From Phallus indusiatus (lineage: Eukaryota > Basidiomycota > Agaricomycetes > Phallales > Phallaceae), in NCBI GenBank assembly GCA_027605045.1, contig JAQFWX010000012.1:880930-944929 (forward strand): a stretch of DNA of 64,000 nt, written 5' to 3'. Below the pieces are notes generated by a model, which saw only the letters and a program-made list of their open reading frames with translations, had not been told where the DNA came from and ran no database searches. The translations under genes were made by a program, and so were the position numbers. How positions within the stretch are numbered: the first letter of the stretch is position 1; every line of letters begins with the position of its first letter. This document shows positions 13,201 to 26,600 of the stretch, piece after piece.

Positions 13201-13258
13201 TTTCACAAATTTCGTACACGGTACTAATTGGACACAATGTGGACCCAGAGATGACTGA
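7247..13258 (+). CDS. NLR-like STAND protein: C2-like, helical N-domain, NACHT, WD40-like propeller (copy 1, type A)
   Basis: Model exons: 7247-7513, 7574-7675, 7728-7806, 7872-8206, 8262-8518, 8569-8619, 8679-8898, 8958-9113, 9170-10701, 10753-12938, 12991-13258. All splices are GT...AG and keep phase except inside exon 4, giving about 1816 residues. Exons 1-3 encode an acidic extension with PKRRRVN, a possible nuclear signal. Exon 4 is C2-like (FEIVIKW, NCIAWNEFF). Exons 5-8 resemble the helical N-terminal domain of agaricomycete STAND proteins. Exon 9 is NACHT, with Walker A GQAGVGKS, Walker B VVVIVDALDE and RMIVTARPEQD. Exon 10 starts with the family linker STPHLYISALPLAPRSSF and continues as degenerate WD repeats. 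The last exon is the conserved tail. Such proteins are thought to sense ligands through the propeller and to oligomerise through NACHT, in non-self recognition; that role is inferred. Exon 4 carries 2 extra bases near 8045-8060, so either the N-terminus is broken or translation starts later, for example at ATG 8255. Confidence 0.78.
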
Positions 13259-13860
13259 GGGTCCAAACCGAACGTACAACAAATGCAATTTGTACGATGA
13301 CTGTATATATCATTTGTACTACTGGACAATACATACGATCGACAAAGAATGGCAATTACTTTGACATGTCTGTGTGTGTCGATTTTCAAGTTGAGAAGCA
13401 CGTTATATTAAGTATTATTTCACGCGCGCTCAGAGATCTAAAAGCAAAACACATTGACATGAAAATCCAATCGCAAGTTTGATGACTTCCAAGATTGAGC
13501 CCAACAATCGGGATGTTCAGAGTCGAGTTAGAATCCGCTACCGCCGCGAGCACACAGGTCTTCAAGCGGTTGACGTTGCAGTAAAAGTCGCCCCAGGCGG
13601 CGGCCTTGTATGGGTTGTTCCGGGACTTGCATGCTGCGCGCTGTCACATTCCCTTCACCCGGAATCAACGTGTCCATAATCCAGCATGAGGCTGGACCCT
13701 TCCTATTGTCCCACCTGACCCCAGAGTGCGACAACAGGAGGTAGAAACAGAATTGATACCGGGATGGGGGTGGGGCATGTCGCGCTGTCCAAGTCGCGTT
13801 TGAACATTTTCAGACCCAGCTAGCTGGTATCGCGTTGCCTTGGACTCAAATTGTGCATGC
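13259..13860 (+). repeat. Conserved 3' flank of the NLR array (unit 1)
   Basis: Same block order as after the other copies: ACTGGACAATACATACGATC, GCGCGCTCAGAGATCTAAAAG, TTGTATGGGTTGTTCCGG, GAGGCTGGACCCTTCC. This copy lacks a stretch present after copies 2-4 between about 13570 and 13590. It probably contains the 3' UTR of copy 1. Confidence 0.7.
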
Positions 13861-14279
13861 ACGTCAGAGTACTTTTAGTATTTATGCATTGTGGTTCGCG
13901 AGCACTATCGACAGTTTTATTTGTCTTAGGTAAATCAAAGAGGATTGTCCGTGAAAGGTACGGGGATGGGTTATTGAAAGCGTTTATCCTGAAATGAACA
14001 TATGTAGGACTGGATCGGGTCCAGGCTCTCAGAGGTGTTTGGTGTGATATTCTCAACCCTTTCATCGGATGACATTCATATATTATTAGTCCGTTCTGGC
14101 TCGCTGTCACTGTCTCACACAATTTTCAAGCCATTGGACAATTTACCAAAATTAATCGCGCTGTCCGAATGATAGAAAAGCTATATAGGTCCGATATACG
14201 TTGCCACGAGCTCGAAATTATAGGATAGCGGATTAAGAAATTCTATTCCTTGCACACTTTACCTTCTTTTCAACATGGT
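13861..14279. other. Intergenic, no gene seen
   Basis: Short blocks resemble 750-1060 and 48.26-48.46 kb (for example CAGAGTACTTTTAGT and CTCAGAGGTG), so this is decayed array spacer. No open frame is conserved between copies. Confidence 0.35.
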
Positions 14280-15640
14280 ATGTACCGAGTTCTTAGAGAA
14301 AACCATAAATATTCCGATTCGCTAGCGTGTTCTTGCAGGTTGTACTCGATGTGCATAGTACATGCTCATGTATGGCTCATTTCACAGCGCCAAAACCTTC
14401 ACAAACTGACCCGCAGTTCAGTTTGATCCAGCTCGTCAATCAGATGTTCCTGCTTATGGGAAATTGAAGCGTACCGTTAAATGCTGTCCGACTCGGATCC
14501 CTAACTATCAAAGTTTTCAACCACCAACTCCCGGGGTATAAATTGACGACCCGAAATCCCCGCTGGCGGGTACAGCTGCGAATCGTCACCGGACCAGGCT
14601 TGAGTCTCCGAGTACGAACCGAACCGAGAGTTAGGACTAATGGAATACATACTACTATTTCGCGAGTCCCCTATATCAACGGAGGCTTGTCAGCTGATTT
14701 CACCGACAAAAGCATAAAAGGCGCCACCGAAATCTCAAATTTTGTTACGACCTGTGTCGAAGCAAGTAGTAGCCGGCGATGCAACTCTGACTGGCAGTTC
14801 CCTTCAGGTTTTCACCGGCTCATACTTGGATTCCTCCTTCCAACCCTTCCTTGTAAGGAACCCTCTCCCCTGGGCATTGAGACAGTGATTACCGGAGTTG
14901 ATCTGTTATCCTGGGTTTTTCGCGTCCAATAGTGAGCTGAGCACAAACGTTCAATATTGTATTTTTCTCATTAACATTAGCAGCGTGAAAACAAGGCATA
15001 AGGCGAGAAACACGTTCAGTAGCGGAATAACATATCGCATCTCTACAAGAAACATCATCAGTCGTTATTAACGGGGAGTCTCCGGTACACGCGCCTTGGT
15101 AACTCGAAATGCCGGTCGTTCAATTTCACACCATGCACCAGCCATCACTGACGTATAGCGCACTGCCCTCAATATACAAGCGCAGCGGGCGCGTCCAAAT
15201 CACCTCCCAGACTTTGCCACGGCGGCCCTTTCAGCATCAAGCTTTCACCGTCACACCATCCCCATTCCTTATTCTATACCCAACCTCTTTACTTGAACCA
15301 CGCGCCCCCCAGTTCCTAATCTCCCACTGCTATATTTCTATTCCGGACATTGTTTCATCGGTATGGAAATTACGCAGAAATGTGTTTCTAACAGCCAGTA
15401 CTAACAGACAACTGGGCTTTGTGAAACTAGATTTGAAAAAGACTTTGTCTCATCAGGTGACCTTGCTCTAGTTGATTATTCACGCCACTCATCCACTTGA
15501 TAAAGCACTCTCCGCGGCCATATTGCGCAGAACGTATGTGTACGCATCAGGATGAACACCGCTTTGAAACCAGCACTGTATACTCGTACAATAAATCATT
15601 GTCATTTAACATTCCTTAAATACAGATATCGAACCCATCG
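14280..15640. repeat. Interspersed repeat S, copy 1
   Basis: Aligns with about 60180-61740: shared CAACGGAGGCTTGTCAGCTG, TTTCACCGAC, and a C-rich block ending in blocks around CAACCCATCGCTT. It begins with the recurring relic ending in CAAAGTTTTC. The + frame at 14543-14932 is open for 129 codons, but the matching part of the second copy is in other frames, so no gene is called. Confidence 0.5.
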
Positions 15641-16080
15641 CTTAAACTAAAACAAGACAAGAAACACCGAGACAGGAATGCGTAGAAAGAGCTGTGGACA
15701 TCTGAGAGACGTGGAGTACGCGTGCCTCTAAATTGAACACGAACCAAACCAAAAGAGAGCAAGAGAGCCCAGGAACCCCGCAAACACAGCCGTGACGGGA
15801 TGTGCTCACAGGCAAAACCACTTATGTGAGCAAGGCTCTCACCAAACGACGCCATGCAGGTTGGTTTTTCCTTTGACTGGAGTCCAGAATATCCGTTCCC
15901 TATTACATCAACACGTTACTACCTACTCGCTTCAGTCTCCAGCCTCGAATACTCTCCTCCCGGTTTCACCACAATCATCGCCCGCGGGATTGGCTCCCAT
16001 AAAAAGCAGAGGATAACCTACATTACATTGTTTATTTGAATTGAATAGTAAAGCGAGTATTTTCGGGAAGCCCGGTCCCC
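15641..16080. other. Intergenic segment related to 62.42-62.60 kb
   Basis: About 15655-15815 matches 62430-62590 (shared ACCGAGACAGGAA, GTAGAAAGAGC, CATCTGAGAGACGTGGAG). Read on the minus strand the segment starts with GTGAG and ends in a pyrimidine-rich stretch before CTCTCAG, so it could be an intron-like relic. No gene is supported. Confidence 0.35.
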
Positions 16081-19000
16081 CAACCATGGATAATCGTATA
16101 CAGTCTCCGGAGAGTTCATTGAGTGCCCAACACGTTTCCCATGTCTCGTAGTTCCCCATTGAGCCTGTATGCCTTTATGAGACAACGTGTGCGATTGTCA
16201 CGTATTTATTATTCGAAGTCTTGTCAGGTCTTGTCTTGTACAGATTATTCTGTTGTCAGGAACCCACGAATCGGGATTCTGTGTCAGACCTATCTCTCGG
16301 AGTCGCACGCGTTCTAATGTCTCTCTCTCCAGCTGACGCAGATATGTGAACGGGAATGCCTGAGAGAGAGAAAATAACCACCTAAAGCGCCAGCAACTAA
16401 TGCGTGTGAACGGAAAGCTTTAAAAAGGGTAAACCCTGAGATCTTACGGAGTTCGTACGCTATCGATGGTCGAGTTTCAATAATCTTTCACCAGAAAGAT
16501 ATTTTGCAAAGCACGTTTGAAAGATTTATTCATCAAGGTTCTAGCCACGGTACGTTCGCACCCGCAAAGAGCCCGCCAGTAACCCCAGCCAACAAGCCAA
16601 CTCGGAGTGGGGCTTTCTGAAAAGGAAAAAAATGTCGTTTTCAACAAACTGTATTGAGTGCCGGATTACGAAGGTTCAAACGTTACCCTGTTGTATTAAT
16701 CGTATTCTTCAGGCGATGGTTTCCAAGTGTGGATCATGTCGAAAGGAAGAACAGACTAAGTATGCGGAGAACTACCCGGACCATGCTAACAGGAATAGCG
16801 CTACAGCCACATTCAGTCCAGATTGCAGAGGTCTCGCGCTATCGTAATGTCGCGGGCTTTGCATAGTTCACTTGCTGCTTGAAAGCGCGTCGTTTCTAAA
16901 TTTCAATGTCACAAGTCGGTTCAAAATCGATGATACAGAACTCTAGTACATGTGTTCTTGTCTCCAGAAATGCTTGCGCCGCCACGTTGAATTTGCTGTG
17001 GTAAGTATAAATTTTGGTCTGATGGGTATATCAATTAGTTCTTTGGTTTCGAAAGCCCACCAGCTTAGGTATTAGTACTTACCATCAGCCTTCAAATTAT
17101 GGGAAGCACCACTGACTGGCAGTCTCAGTCAAAGCTCGAAGTGCCTATGACAGAATCGGCGCCGTGTCCATAAACCATGGTGCAGTACGCGTGACGTCAC
17201 GTGTAACATCTTTATCCGCTTTTGTTCCTTCCTCGCAATTTGAATTCTTTGACATACCCTCAATATGCTTGCAATGCAATCCTCTACCTCCAGTATCGAC
17301 GTCCTCCAGACCACGGTCTAAGCAATCTCACATTAATTTGACACCACCACCTCTTCATCATCAGACAGAGCTCGAGAAAACTTACCAGTAGTGGGATCGA
17401 CGATCAGACCTATGAGTTTGAGCCGGACGTAATCGCTCAGATGTTATCTCCAAAGCTATTACGCAAAGGCACTTCATATATTCCGCATCACGCTTTAGCC
17501 AACTTTGAATGTCTTATTGACGATCACACCGTGCAAACTGCTATGCAGCGACTGCCAAGCCAGGAGGAGTATACGGATTGAACTCGTCAGAGTTACGGAA
17601 TTATGGTCCAATAACGGTTATTTCTCACATGTTCCAGCATATGGCGTCGTTGCTCTGCAAATGGTGCAGCCTGTTAGACGAGATGCAGCCCACATGGGTA
17701 CTAGGGCTGAGAAAGGCAATGAACAATCAGATGAAATGCGTATACTGGTGGGGTGACATGGGAGGTCCAAAACAAAAAGGTATTATTCATCACGGTTTAT
17801 TTACAGACATGATCATGTCTGTGCTTTTTTGAATGTTTGAGAAGAGCAGTCTCTCTTCCGCCGGAGCACAATGGGAGGAGCCTTGTCAAGATACATTTTC
17901 AACGGATACGCTAAATGTTCATATTTCATTATCCCTGTTCTTATTGGTAAATATATCACTTCCAATCCCATGTACTCCTCTCGGAAATTGGGATCTGAGA
18001 TGTTGTCTTCAGGCCTAGGAACATATTCATAGGATAAGTCTCGCTATGAGTATCTTGTAATTATGATTCCAGAGCTAGCCGCGTAGTTGCTATGAAACAT
18101 GACGAACACTAGATTATTTTCGTAACAATAAAGTGTAATCTAAACCTCAGTCAGAAATCAGAAACGGGCAATTAAACCGTAGTCGTGGGCAATGGTAAGA
18201 ATGTCGACGGTGCCATGTGCCTCTCCGACATTGAATAAAACTCATGTCTTTTCTGTTCAAATTCAAATTATTTGGCTTTGACCTTTCCGGCAAGCAATCA
18301 AAGTTAAGTTATTCATAGCAACGTATACGTACTAGCTCGCGGGGGCACACAAGAAGCACGAGAAATGGCAAGGAGCAAATGAAGTCCACCGAACTAAAAA
18401 ACGAAAGCCCGATTGCATAACATGAACATTGAAAAATAGTTATCTCTCCTGCTCTGAAGCATGGGAGGGAGACAGAACGTAAGGAGATGCCCATCGATAA
18501 ATCCTATGCTCCACGTGAAAACATTGCATAAAGAGCGTAAAAACGATTGATTCTGGCTTTTCCTGATAATATAGGACAGATCCTCGATAATCGGCCAGCC
18601 TCGTTCAACGTTCACCCACGAGAGGGTTTTTTAGCGAGAGGCTCTGCATCTTCGGTCGACAAAACTGATAATTTTGAGTTGGCACTAGTACTTGTCGGTG
18701 TTAAACTGACGGTGACGGCTCACTGATGTCAGGATGAGTGAAGCCCTCACGACGAAAACAGAATATTCACCGACTTCACCGAGCTTATGCCACCGTCTCA
18801 ATCGTGGGTGGCACTCTCTGTAGGGATTCTTCAACGAGTCAGCAGCGAGCAAAACGTGACTAAATGATATCATGAGTGATGCCTTCGGAAACGTTCCTGC
18901 CTACATTTCCTGCTATAATGTCTCGGAAATGCTTCGAGTTCTTGCAGGTTCTTGCCAAGTGCTGTTGATCTCACCGGTGTTAAAACCTCATTGCCAAAGA

Positions 19001-19139
19001 TATGTGGTTTCCGATGCTTCCAAGTCGTTGTCGTCGTCAAATTCCAAAAACATAGAAGTACTTGGCAGTTCCTTGTACTGACGTTTACGGGCCAGAAAAA
19101 CGCTTATTTAGCCTATACATAGCTGAAAGCGGCAAAAAG
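16081..19139. other. Intergenic stretch between copy 1 and repeat R, relics only
   Basis: About 16.6-16.9 kb resembles 48.84-49.03 kb (shared TTTTCAACAAAC). About 17.5-17.65 kb resembles 22.24-22.34 kb (shared TTATTGACGAT / CATTGACGAT, ATTATGGTCCAATA). These are decayed pieces of one former spacer. Several open frames of 60-80 codons exist, but none is shared between pieces. Nothing in 17.8-19.1 kb was recognised. Confidence 0.35.
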
Positions 19140-21720
19140 TCTTGCATGTTTTGTCGATTAGATTTTACGGGTTCTTTTTTTTCGTCTTTAGCACGCAAAG
19201 CGCTCAAGGAAGGTGTACGCTAGCGGACAAATGAACCATCCCCCGAGCGAGCTTTACCACGGAACGAGACGATGGTACGATGGTCCAAGCTTTTGCAAAG
19301 TGAGGTTCGGCCTATGGGGAAATGATTGAGCTACAGCTTGAGATGAAAAAGAAGAGAATAACCTTAGCGGTGACAACGACATCCCAAACGATGTGCCCCA
19401 ACAATCACTGTCCTCGCCATCCCATGCATCGTCCAAAATAACGTGAAATGAACCCGATCATGTCATTTCCCCCATCTAAAGCCTTGATATAAATCGGAAC
19501 CATGTCGACTAGCCTTTTCCTCCGCTCTGCAACGTCTTCCGTGAATGAGATTGAAGCCCTCAAACGTGCCAGATTATCGTAACCGATTGGTGTCTTCATA
19601 CATAATCAAACAATACTATCAGGTTCATGTTTCAATATCAACAATAAAAACAAGCAGGAATTACACCCACCTCATCCTGTACGAACCTGACGTTCGCAGT
19701 GCACCTAGCTTTGTACCGCTATACGGCATGTTGCAGTCAGGATTGAAAGTAGGTCTAAACGAATATATATATAAGGCATTCGTCGAGTAAGGGAAAACAA
19801 AAAGCGCACGGGAAAAGGGATAGAGGGGATAGGAGGACGGAAAGAGTACCGCATACAATCTATCGGGTAGAAATGAATGTGTTTTTGAACATCTTTCAGC
19901 GTCCCATTGTTTTCTGCAGCCATGGTCATGACATTTTGCGCTGAAACCGCTTGAAGATGATGAGCATACATAGCAACTGGTCGCGTTGACGCTGTTGCAT
20001 GCATAGACAACGCGGATATAGCCGCAATATGAATAGATTGGATGACATCGATACTCTGCATGAATACAGGAGAAGAATGTCGTGTCTTTCGTCGGAATGT
20101 GCATTGGGAGGAATTGAGGGCTGTCTACAGACTGTGCTCGTACTTGACAACGGAACCTCAAAATGCCCTGTTAATCCACATCGCTTTTGCTCAGTGTTTG
20201 AGGTAATCGACGTAAGTTTTTGCCCTCTTCGTCGGTGCCCGGATGGGGCATGGTCATCATGTTGACCCATGTCTAGACAGCCGCATGGACCAGGCTAGTG
20301 ACAGATGGCTACAATGAAAACGAGGGTGTCGCGTGCTTGAACGGCGCCGAACTGACAAGCATAAGTCAGTGCCACTTTATAGCCGCAGACTTTCTGCAAC
20401 TCGCAAGACTCCGTTGGCGCATAGTTGAGAGACTCCGCTTTTGAAATATGGCGTGGAACACTGCGCGCGGTGATTATGTCGTTATGGAGTAGGAAGCTAC
20501 TCGATAGCATTTGGCACACTCTCGACGACGTTGACCCGGCAACTGAGAAAGTAATCCCCAGAGTCGTTTTGTAGGTTTCGTTGGCTAGGCTGAACCTGGA
20601 CCGCGGTGACTGAGATCATTACTGTTCGCCGCTCAATCTCCGTCCGCAAAAGATATTACTGCGCCAGCTATTGTAGGTAGTCCCACGGAAAATAACCTGA
20701 GTCAAGACAGAGGCTGGGCCGTTGTGCACTTGGAGCGTGTTTGTCCAGTTCGCTTGAAGCCAACGGTATAATGGAGGGAGAGGGAAGAGAATGCATCGGG
20801 AGAGAAACGAGTATGAACGATTTGAGCTTCAGCTTCAGCGACAGAAATGGGTTGGTACAGGCTGCTGCTGGGTGACTTGTTTCGTTCCAAGGTGATGACG
20901 CTGCTGCTATTCCGGCCGGCACTCGCTTAGAGATATTCTACTGCCATTAATCTGTGTTAGTAGGATCTATATTTGGTTTAAAAAAGGATGTATGCTTACA
21001 ATTCCAATGCTAGCTAGGGTATAATTCTCTCTTGGAATTCGAAGCGTAAATCTAGGTAAATCTCTGGTTTCGTTGTAGTTTTGTCATAGTGTGCTTCAAA
21101 AAGCCGACGCTCTCTGTTACATGACCGGCACGTCTATAGGATAGAAACCGAAGTGAGAAGCCAATACCACGCCGAATAAATTGCCAAATTCAAAGATTTA
21201 ATTGATGAATGTTCGACGAGGCTTCAGCGAACCCTATAGAATGCCTTTTCATTAGGAGCACATTTGGAGGGTCGGGAAATGGAGGAATATAAGGAAGTCA
21301 TACACGCACCTCCTCAGGCTACCAGCAACAAGCCGCTGTCATTTGCAGCTTTGCGTATGGTCGTGAAGATACATATATAGACCCATTTTGACTGCGGATT
21401 TTAATCACATCTGGATCGGGGCTTGTTGATACTGAAGTCTAATTCCAGGGATGAGATTTTCAGTATAATATCAAAACCAGATATAAAACAAGTGTTTGGC
21501 TTACTTCTTCGTTCGTTGAAGTATCAGCCTTACGGTGGACGCGATAGTCGTAGGGCGGAGTTTGGACGGAGTCAAGCGATGATGTAACCTGCTCAACAAA
21601 TTCCAAGATTCGTCTCTCCGTTCCCCAAATTCCACCTATATCACTGAGAGAACTCTTATTTGATTATTAGGATCTCGCGTTTTCCGTGAATGTGAATCTT
21701 TAGCAGATGAAAAAGGACAT
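19140..21720. repeat. Interspersed repeat R, copy 2
   Basis: Carries the same ordered landmarks as copy 1 of R: TTTAGCACGCAAAGCG, GGTGCACCTAGCTTTGTACC, GATTATGTCGTTATGGAG, GTTCGCTTGAAGCCAACGG and GAGGCTTCAGCGAACC. Minus-strand frames at 19661-20161 (166 codons) and 20295-20519 are open here but interrupted in the other copies. The family is unidentified. Confidence 0.55.
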
Positions 21721-23648
21721 CGATACCTCGTTCGCGAGACATTAAGGATTTTACATCGGTTTTGGAGCAAGACAATGTACGATAAGAGTCGTAAAAAAAG
21801 ATTTAAAAGGAAAGTGATTGGCAGAGCTGTTTTCTTGCGGTCAAATATGCAAGGTACACTTCGCGTGTTTTAAGTATAACGCGACGGCTTCTAACCGTAA
21901 CTGCTTTGTAGAATTACTCATTATACAAACTCACGCGCGACTCTATCCAAATTCACCTGTCTTCACATTTTGCGAATGGACTTTCCACTACGGCACACGA
22001 ATTCATGACCTTTTTTCGCTAGAGACATTGTGGTACCCCAAGTAGAACAAACGTCCCAAAGAAACCATAACTTCGCGAACTCTTTCAAAGAGGAACAACC
22101 GTTACTTCGAGGGACTTTACTAATGCGCCGTCGGAGATCGTCCGTTTTATTTCCGGCACCAACAGATCTTCACAAACGTCATCGTATCAAGTCATGACAT
22201 GATATTATCGTATTCAGTCCAGAGCTCTCGCGTTCTAGTATCCTGCCTTAGCCGACTTGGAACTGTCTCATTGACGATTACACCATGCAAGCGGTTATGC
22301 AATGGCTCCCATTCGTTATGATTACCGAATTATGGTCCAATACAGTTTTTGAACAAACGTGTGGAGGGGAAACTACGCTCGAGATTCGTTTCGCCGCATG
22401 CCTACTTTGAATTTGAACCTTTGCCCTCACAATCTCTGACAATCACATACAGCAGCATATTCGGTTTCTGATCTTTCATCGCGAAAACCTTTCCGCCTCC
22501 GAATCAGTAAACCTTGACGCGTGACGGTGCTGGCTGTATAGCTGTTCAGAAAATGTTGTGCCTCCGAGTCCTACGTTCGCTTCCAGAAAACCCAGAGTTC
22601 ACTGTGCAGAGTATCTGGAGTACCAGACATGTCACCCGTAACCCGCTGTTCACTCGCGGTCATAACCCATCTGCACTGAGCTTTAAATCAATGAAAAGCG
22701 ACACGGAATGCATCGTGAAGAAGGTCATTAGTATAGGATGAGAACACAACATATGAATATATGTAACTAGCTTAGCACCGCTCCACTGTGAGCGCATTGA
22801 AATAATTTGTTCCTGACGGTTGGCTAATATTTGCAGCTACTCAAAACATCTTTTTAGTCATCTAGCAAACTTCAAGTCAATAGCGAAACCAATAAACAGA
22901 GTCCGTCCGCCAAGAAATGTTCTAAGTTAGATAATTTGTCTTGAGTGAGTAGAAATATCTACCTCCTCACACATAACTCTATCCAACTTACAGGAGCTCA
23001 CCACGGATTTTCCTAAGAAGAAAACATTGAAGGTAGAGCTATTTATTTTTTTATATTATCACAGCCACCTAAACGTCACATGCTAGCGATACACTTTGCA
23101 CGTTAATTTCAAGTTCTAAAACACATTTCAATGGCTGGAACAATCCTTTCGAATCAGACCAGTGTCTCAACTCATCACGCAAAGCTAGAAAATCTTTCCC
23201 GGTGATACATGTCGCTGGCTCTAGGTACATAGGTTTCGGAGAATGATTAGATCTTTTTGGGGAGCTGGTACTTTTCAAATCTCCTCAAAACCTGGTTCAG
23301 GATTCGTAGACATCGGAGGCTGATTCATCAATTCATTATAATATTAGGTTTCCGTTCTGCGGCAGCTCTGTTGCACCATATTTGAGCTATTATTCGAACC
23401 GAGGGTTTGCATAGAAGTTAGAGCTCTTTCGTAGTGTCGGTGCGGACTCTGAATCCGGAGGTTCTGAATGGCACTAATATTAATTAGAGGTTCCGTAACG
23501 CACAATGGAAATGTGAATATCAACATGAAGACACAACGTAACAACAAGGTGATGAGCATGAGTTGGGATATAAGGCTCAAACCCTGTACCTTCACGAATC
23601 TCAACTGAATTGCAGTGCTTAGTGTTACAATTTTCAACAACATTTGCC
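21721..23648. other. Upstream region of copy 2
   Basis: 21.8-22.1 kb is related to 5.73-6.0 kb (GCAAGGTAC, GACGGCTTCTAACC, CGCGACTC). 22.4-23.65 kb is related to 49.56-50.72 kb upstream of copy 4 (shared ACAATCACATACAGCAG, CTGAATCCGGAGGTTCT). A minus-strand segment at about 23270-23330 and 50430-50480 keeps QPP.STNPE in both places, hinting at a lost divergent gene. The minus frame 23069-23278 follows it but is not preserved in the copy-4 spacer. Confidence 0.4.
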
Positions 23649-26600
23649 ATGGCTACTTTGACGGGGGGTATAACAATTTCAGGTAATTATAACAATGTTT
23701 CATTCAAGTTCCAGTTTATCTCATCCGGGAATAAAGATTTTCAGTTGACTAAACCTTCACCCCCATGGAGATGCAACCCCAAGGTCCAGATAGTAATCAG
23801 GTATGACGGCCAGACGAGGAAAAGCCAAAAAATTGCGTTCAAAAAAAGTGACCCCTGCATAATTTGGGACGAGTCATTCTCTCTGTATGTCAAAGCATAC
23901 AAGCCGTTTAATGTCAACTTCTTACCTTACATCCTCAGCGTCGGTGAACTTACTGACGACACTCGCATCACTTTTACCATTGTCCGAGTTTATCCATATA
24001 TAATTCGGAACACCGCAATTGACTCGTGCGAACATCGGGTCATTGAGCTCTTCAAGACGCAAAATAGCTCTGGTTAGTTTAAGCATCAAAAGCATCATCG
24101 TTGTTTTGAGACTTACGTGATTGCAGGCTCATGCAAATTAGACATTGCTGGAAAGTGTCAATTGACATTCAGGTTTGAGAAATCACCCGACGCCGTTTCG
24201 AGCCCGGTACAGCAAGCAGTGGCCGCGTCAGAAACCCTAAGGAAACTTGGGGTCGTATCTGAGGTTGCCGATCCTATCACCTCCGTGGTGCAGGTCTACA
24301 ATGATAATGAGGAGACGTGGGCGTCGTTTCTCGAGAAATTTCAGGGTTTTATCAAAGTAGCCGATGAAATCTCTGAGGTAATTCTTTTGGCAAGTATACC
24401 TTCGTTCTTTCTTAAGAGATGCTTTTCAGATAAGCCCGTACGTGAAGGTGGCGTGGAGTGTACTGTCCGTTATTCCTAAGGTAGAAGCATGTCATTTTTC
24501 TCGTTGACATACCGAGCTATCTACATATCTTAAATTTGTTAGGCCATCATCGCAAAAAAAAAACCGCGACGACAAGATCAAACAACTATGTGACAAACTG
24601 GAAAATGTTTACAACTACATTACGGATGCGAAACAGCTATCTGAACTCACCAAGACCCAGTCTAAGACACTTTCCATGGTGGTTCGGCAAACCACTGAAT
24701 GCGCGTATTTTATACAAGCATACTGTTCCGAAGATACAGGTTGTTATTCTCTCAATATCTTGCAATTGTACAATCAAGTCTGATTTTCGAGCCCTAGTCC
24801 ATAACATATTGAACGGAACCATCGGGGATGTGGACGGCAAGATCCAAGACTTCAATGACAAATTCAACCACCTCATGCAGGTCATGAGGGATTCGGTCAG
24901 CCTTGAAACTAGCATTGTCACACTTCGTGTGCGTGAGGACGTCGGTGAACTAAGTATGTTTACACGATCGTATATATCATTATCAATCATTCATGATTTT
25001 GTTCTATAAGTTGATCAAGCTTCACTCCCTTTCCTCAATGACATGCGCTATGAGGGTTCTACCCCTCTACCCGGAAAACAATGCCTGCCGGGAACTCGCA
25101 AAATGTTGATCAAAGATATATTGAAACATATTAACGACGACGCGTCACCACAAATTCTTGTCGTGAGTGGACAAGCGGGTGTAGGAAAATCAACTATAGC
25201 GCATACCATTGCTGGAATGTTCAAAGCACAAAACCGACTCGGATCTATGTTCTGTTTCGACAAGAGTGCCTCACACAAGCGGAATTGTCTTTTCAGCACC
25301 ATATCGCGCGACTTGGCAGACAGCGATGCCTTGTGGCGAAAAGGACTGACCGAGATTGTCGCTGGTAACACTGCGATTCGGAAGACCGAGGATCCCGAAA
25401 TGCAATTCAACGAATTTATTATCAAGCCTTCCGAAAACGTGGCAACTATTGGGCCGGTTGTTATCGTTGTAGATGCTCTGGACGAAAGTGGAGACCGTAG
25501 TGAACGTGAAACAATCTTGGAAATCCTTTTTCGCAGGTGGACGGAGCTGCCGAAGAATTATCGTATGATTGTCACCACCCGCCCAGAACAGGACATCGAG
25601 TTACAATGCGAAAAACCCTGTATTTCACGTAAACAAATGGGCGATATTGATTCGAAGGAAACGTATTACGATATCAAAGCCTATGTCTCCGAGCGTCTGA
25701 ATCGAATATCGTCAACTCTGGACAGCATAAACAAAGACTGGCGCAGTATACTAGCCAAGCAAGCTCAAGGTCTTTTCCAATGGGCTCAGACAGCTTGCAG
25801 GTTCATTGATCCTACCGTCATAGATGAAGAAACCATACGGGAAAACTGGGAAACTTGCATGTCAAACTCTTCCTCGTCGCTATATGAACTATATCATCAG
25901 ATTATACTGAGCCAACCAGAATCCCGGCGGCCTAGGTTCAAAGAAAGGTTCAAGGCGGTAGTAGGCGCTATTATAACTGCACAAGAGCCCCTCTCAATAG
26001 ACGCGCTACAAAATATCCTTGAGGATATTAAAGATGTCAGGTCAATACTCAGCCCGTTCGGTTCATTCTTTTCTGGCATTCATGACCCAACCGAGTCTAC
26101 TCTGGTAAAACCTCTTCACACTTCGCTATTCGATTTTTTCAAGGCCGAAAAATTCTCTGAGGAAGACCAACAGGCTGGCAAGAAAATGAATGAATACTAC
26201 ATTGACACGTCAGACCAAAGCCGGATGACTCTCGGTTGTCTCAAAGTGATGAATCGGATGCTCTGCTTCAATATTTGTCGCCTTGCGAAATCACACCGGC
26301 GCAACAGGGATGTGCCCGATTTCAATTCACGTGTCAAGAAAGCCATTCCGCTCCATCTGTCGTATTCATGTCGTTTTTTGACCTTTCATCTCCGGAACTC
26401 GCCCGTTAGCGTAGAACTGATTCGTGCATTCCGGACATTGGCGAACAACAAACTGATGTATTATTTTGATGCGTTAAGTTTGCTAGGGGTGTCACAGATT
26501 GGCTGGGATGAAGGTTACGTAGCATTGCAAGAAATAGTGAATTGGTGTACAGTGAGTGATCCTTTACCTGTTACAGTTTTTGATAGCTGAAGCAGATAAT

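Larger units (their letters stand above)
5100..13258 (+). repeat. Segmental duplication, left copy (pairs with 35108-42889)
   Basis: From about TGACAAATTCGCAG the sequence runs nearly identical to 35108-42889, through non-coding DNA, introns and exons. From the proposed start codon (7247 versus 37183) to at least 11450 versus 41386 the offset stays at 29,936 bp with no net indel. The largest later difference is a 311-bp deletion in the right copy. Identity over introns and spacer points to a recent event, or to continuing homogenisation. Confidence 0.85.

Noticed and set aside
19661..20161. Minus-strand frame of 166 codons in repeat R copy 2
   Set aside because: The corresponding stretches of the other three R copies are interrupted and the residues read like low-complexity chance translation.
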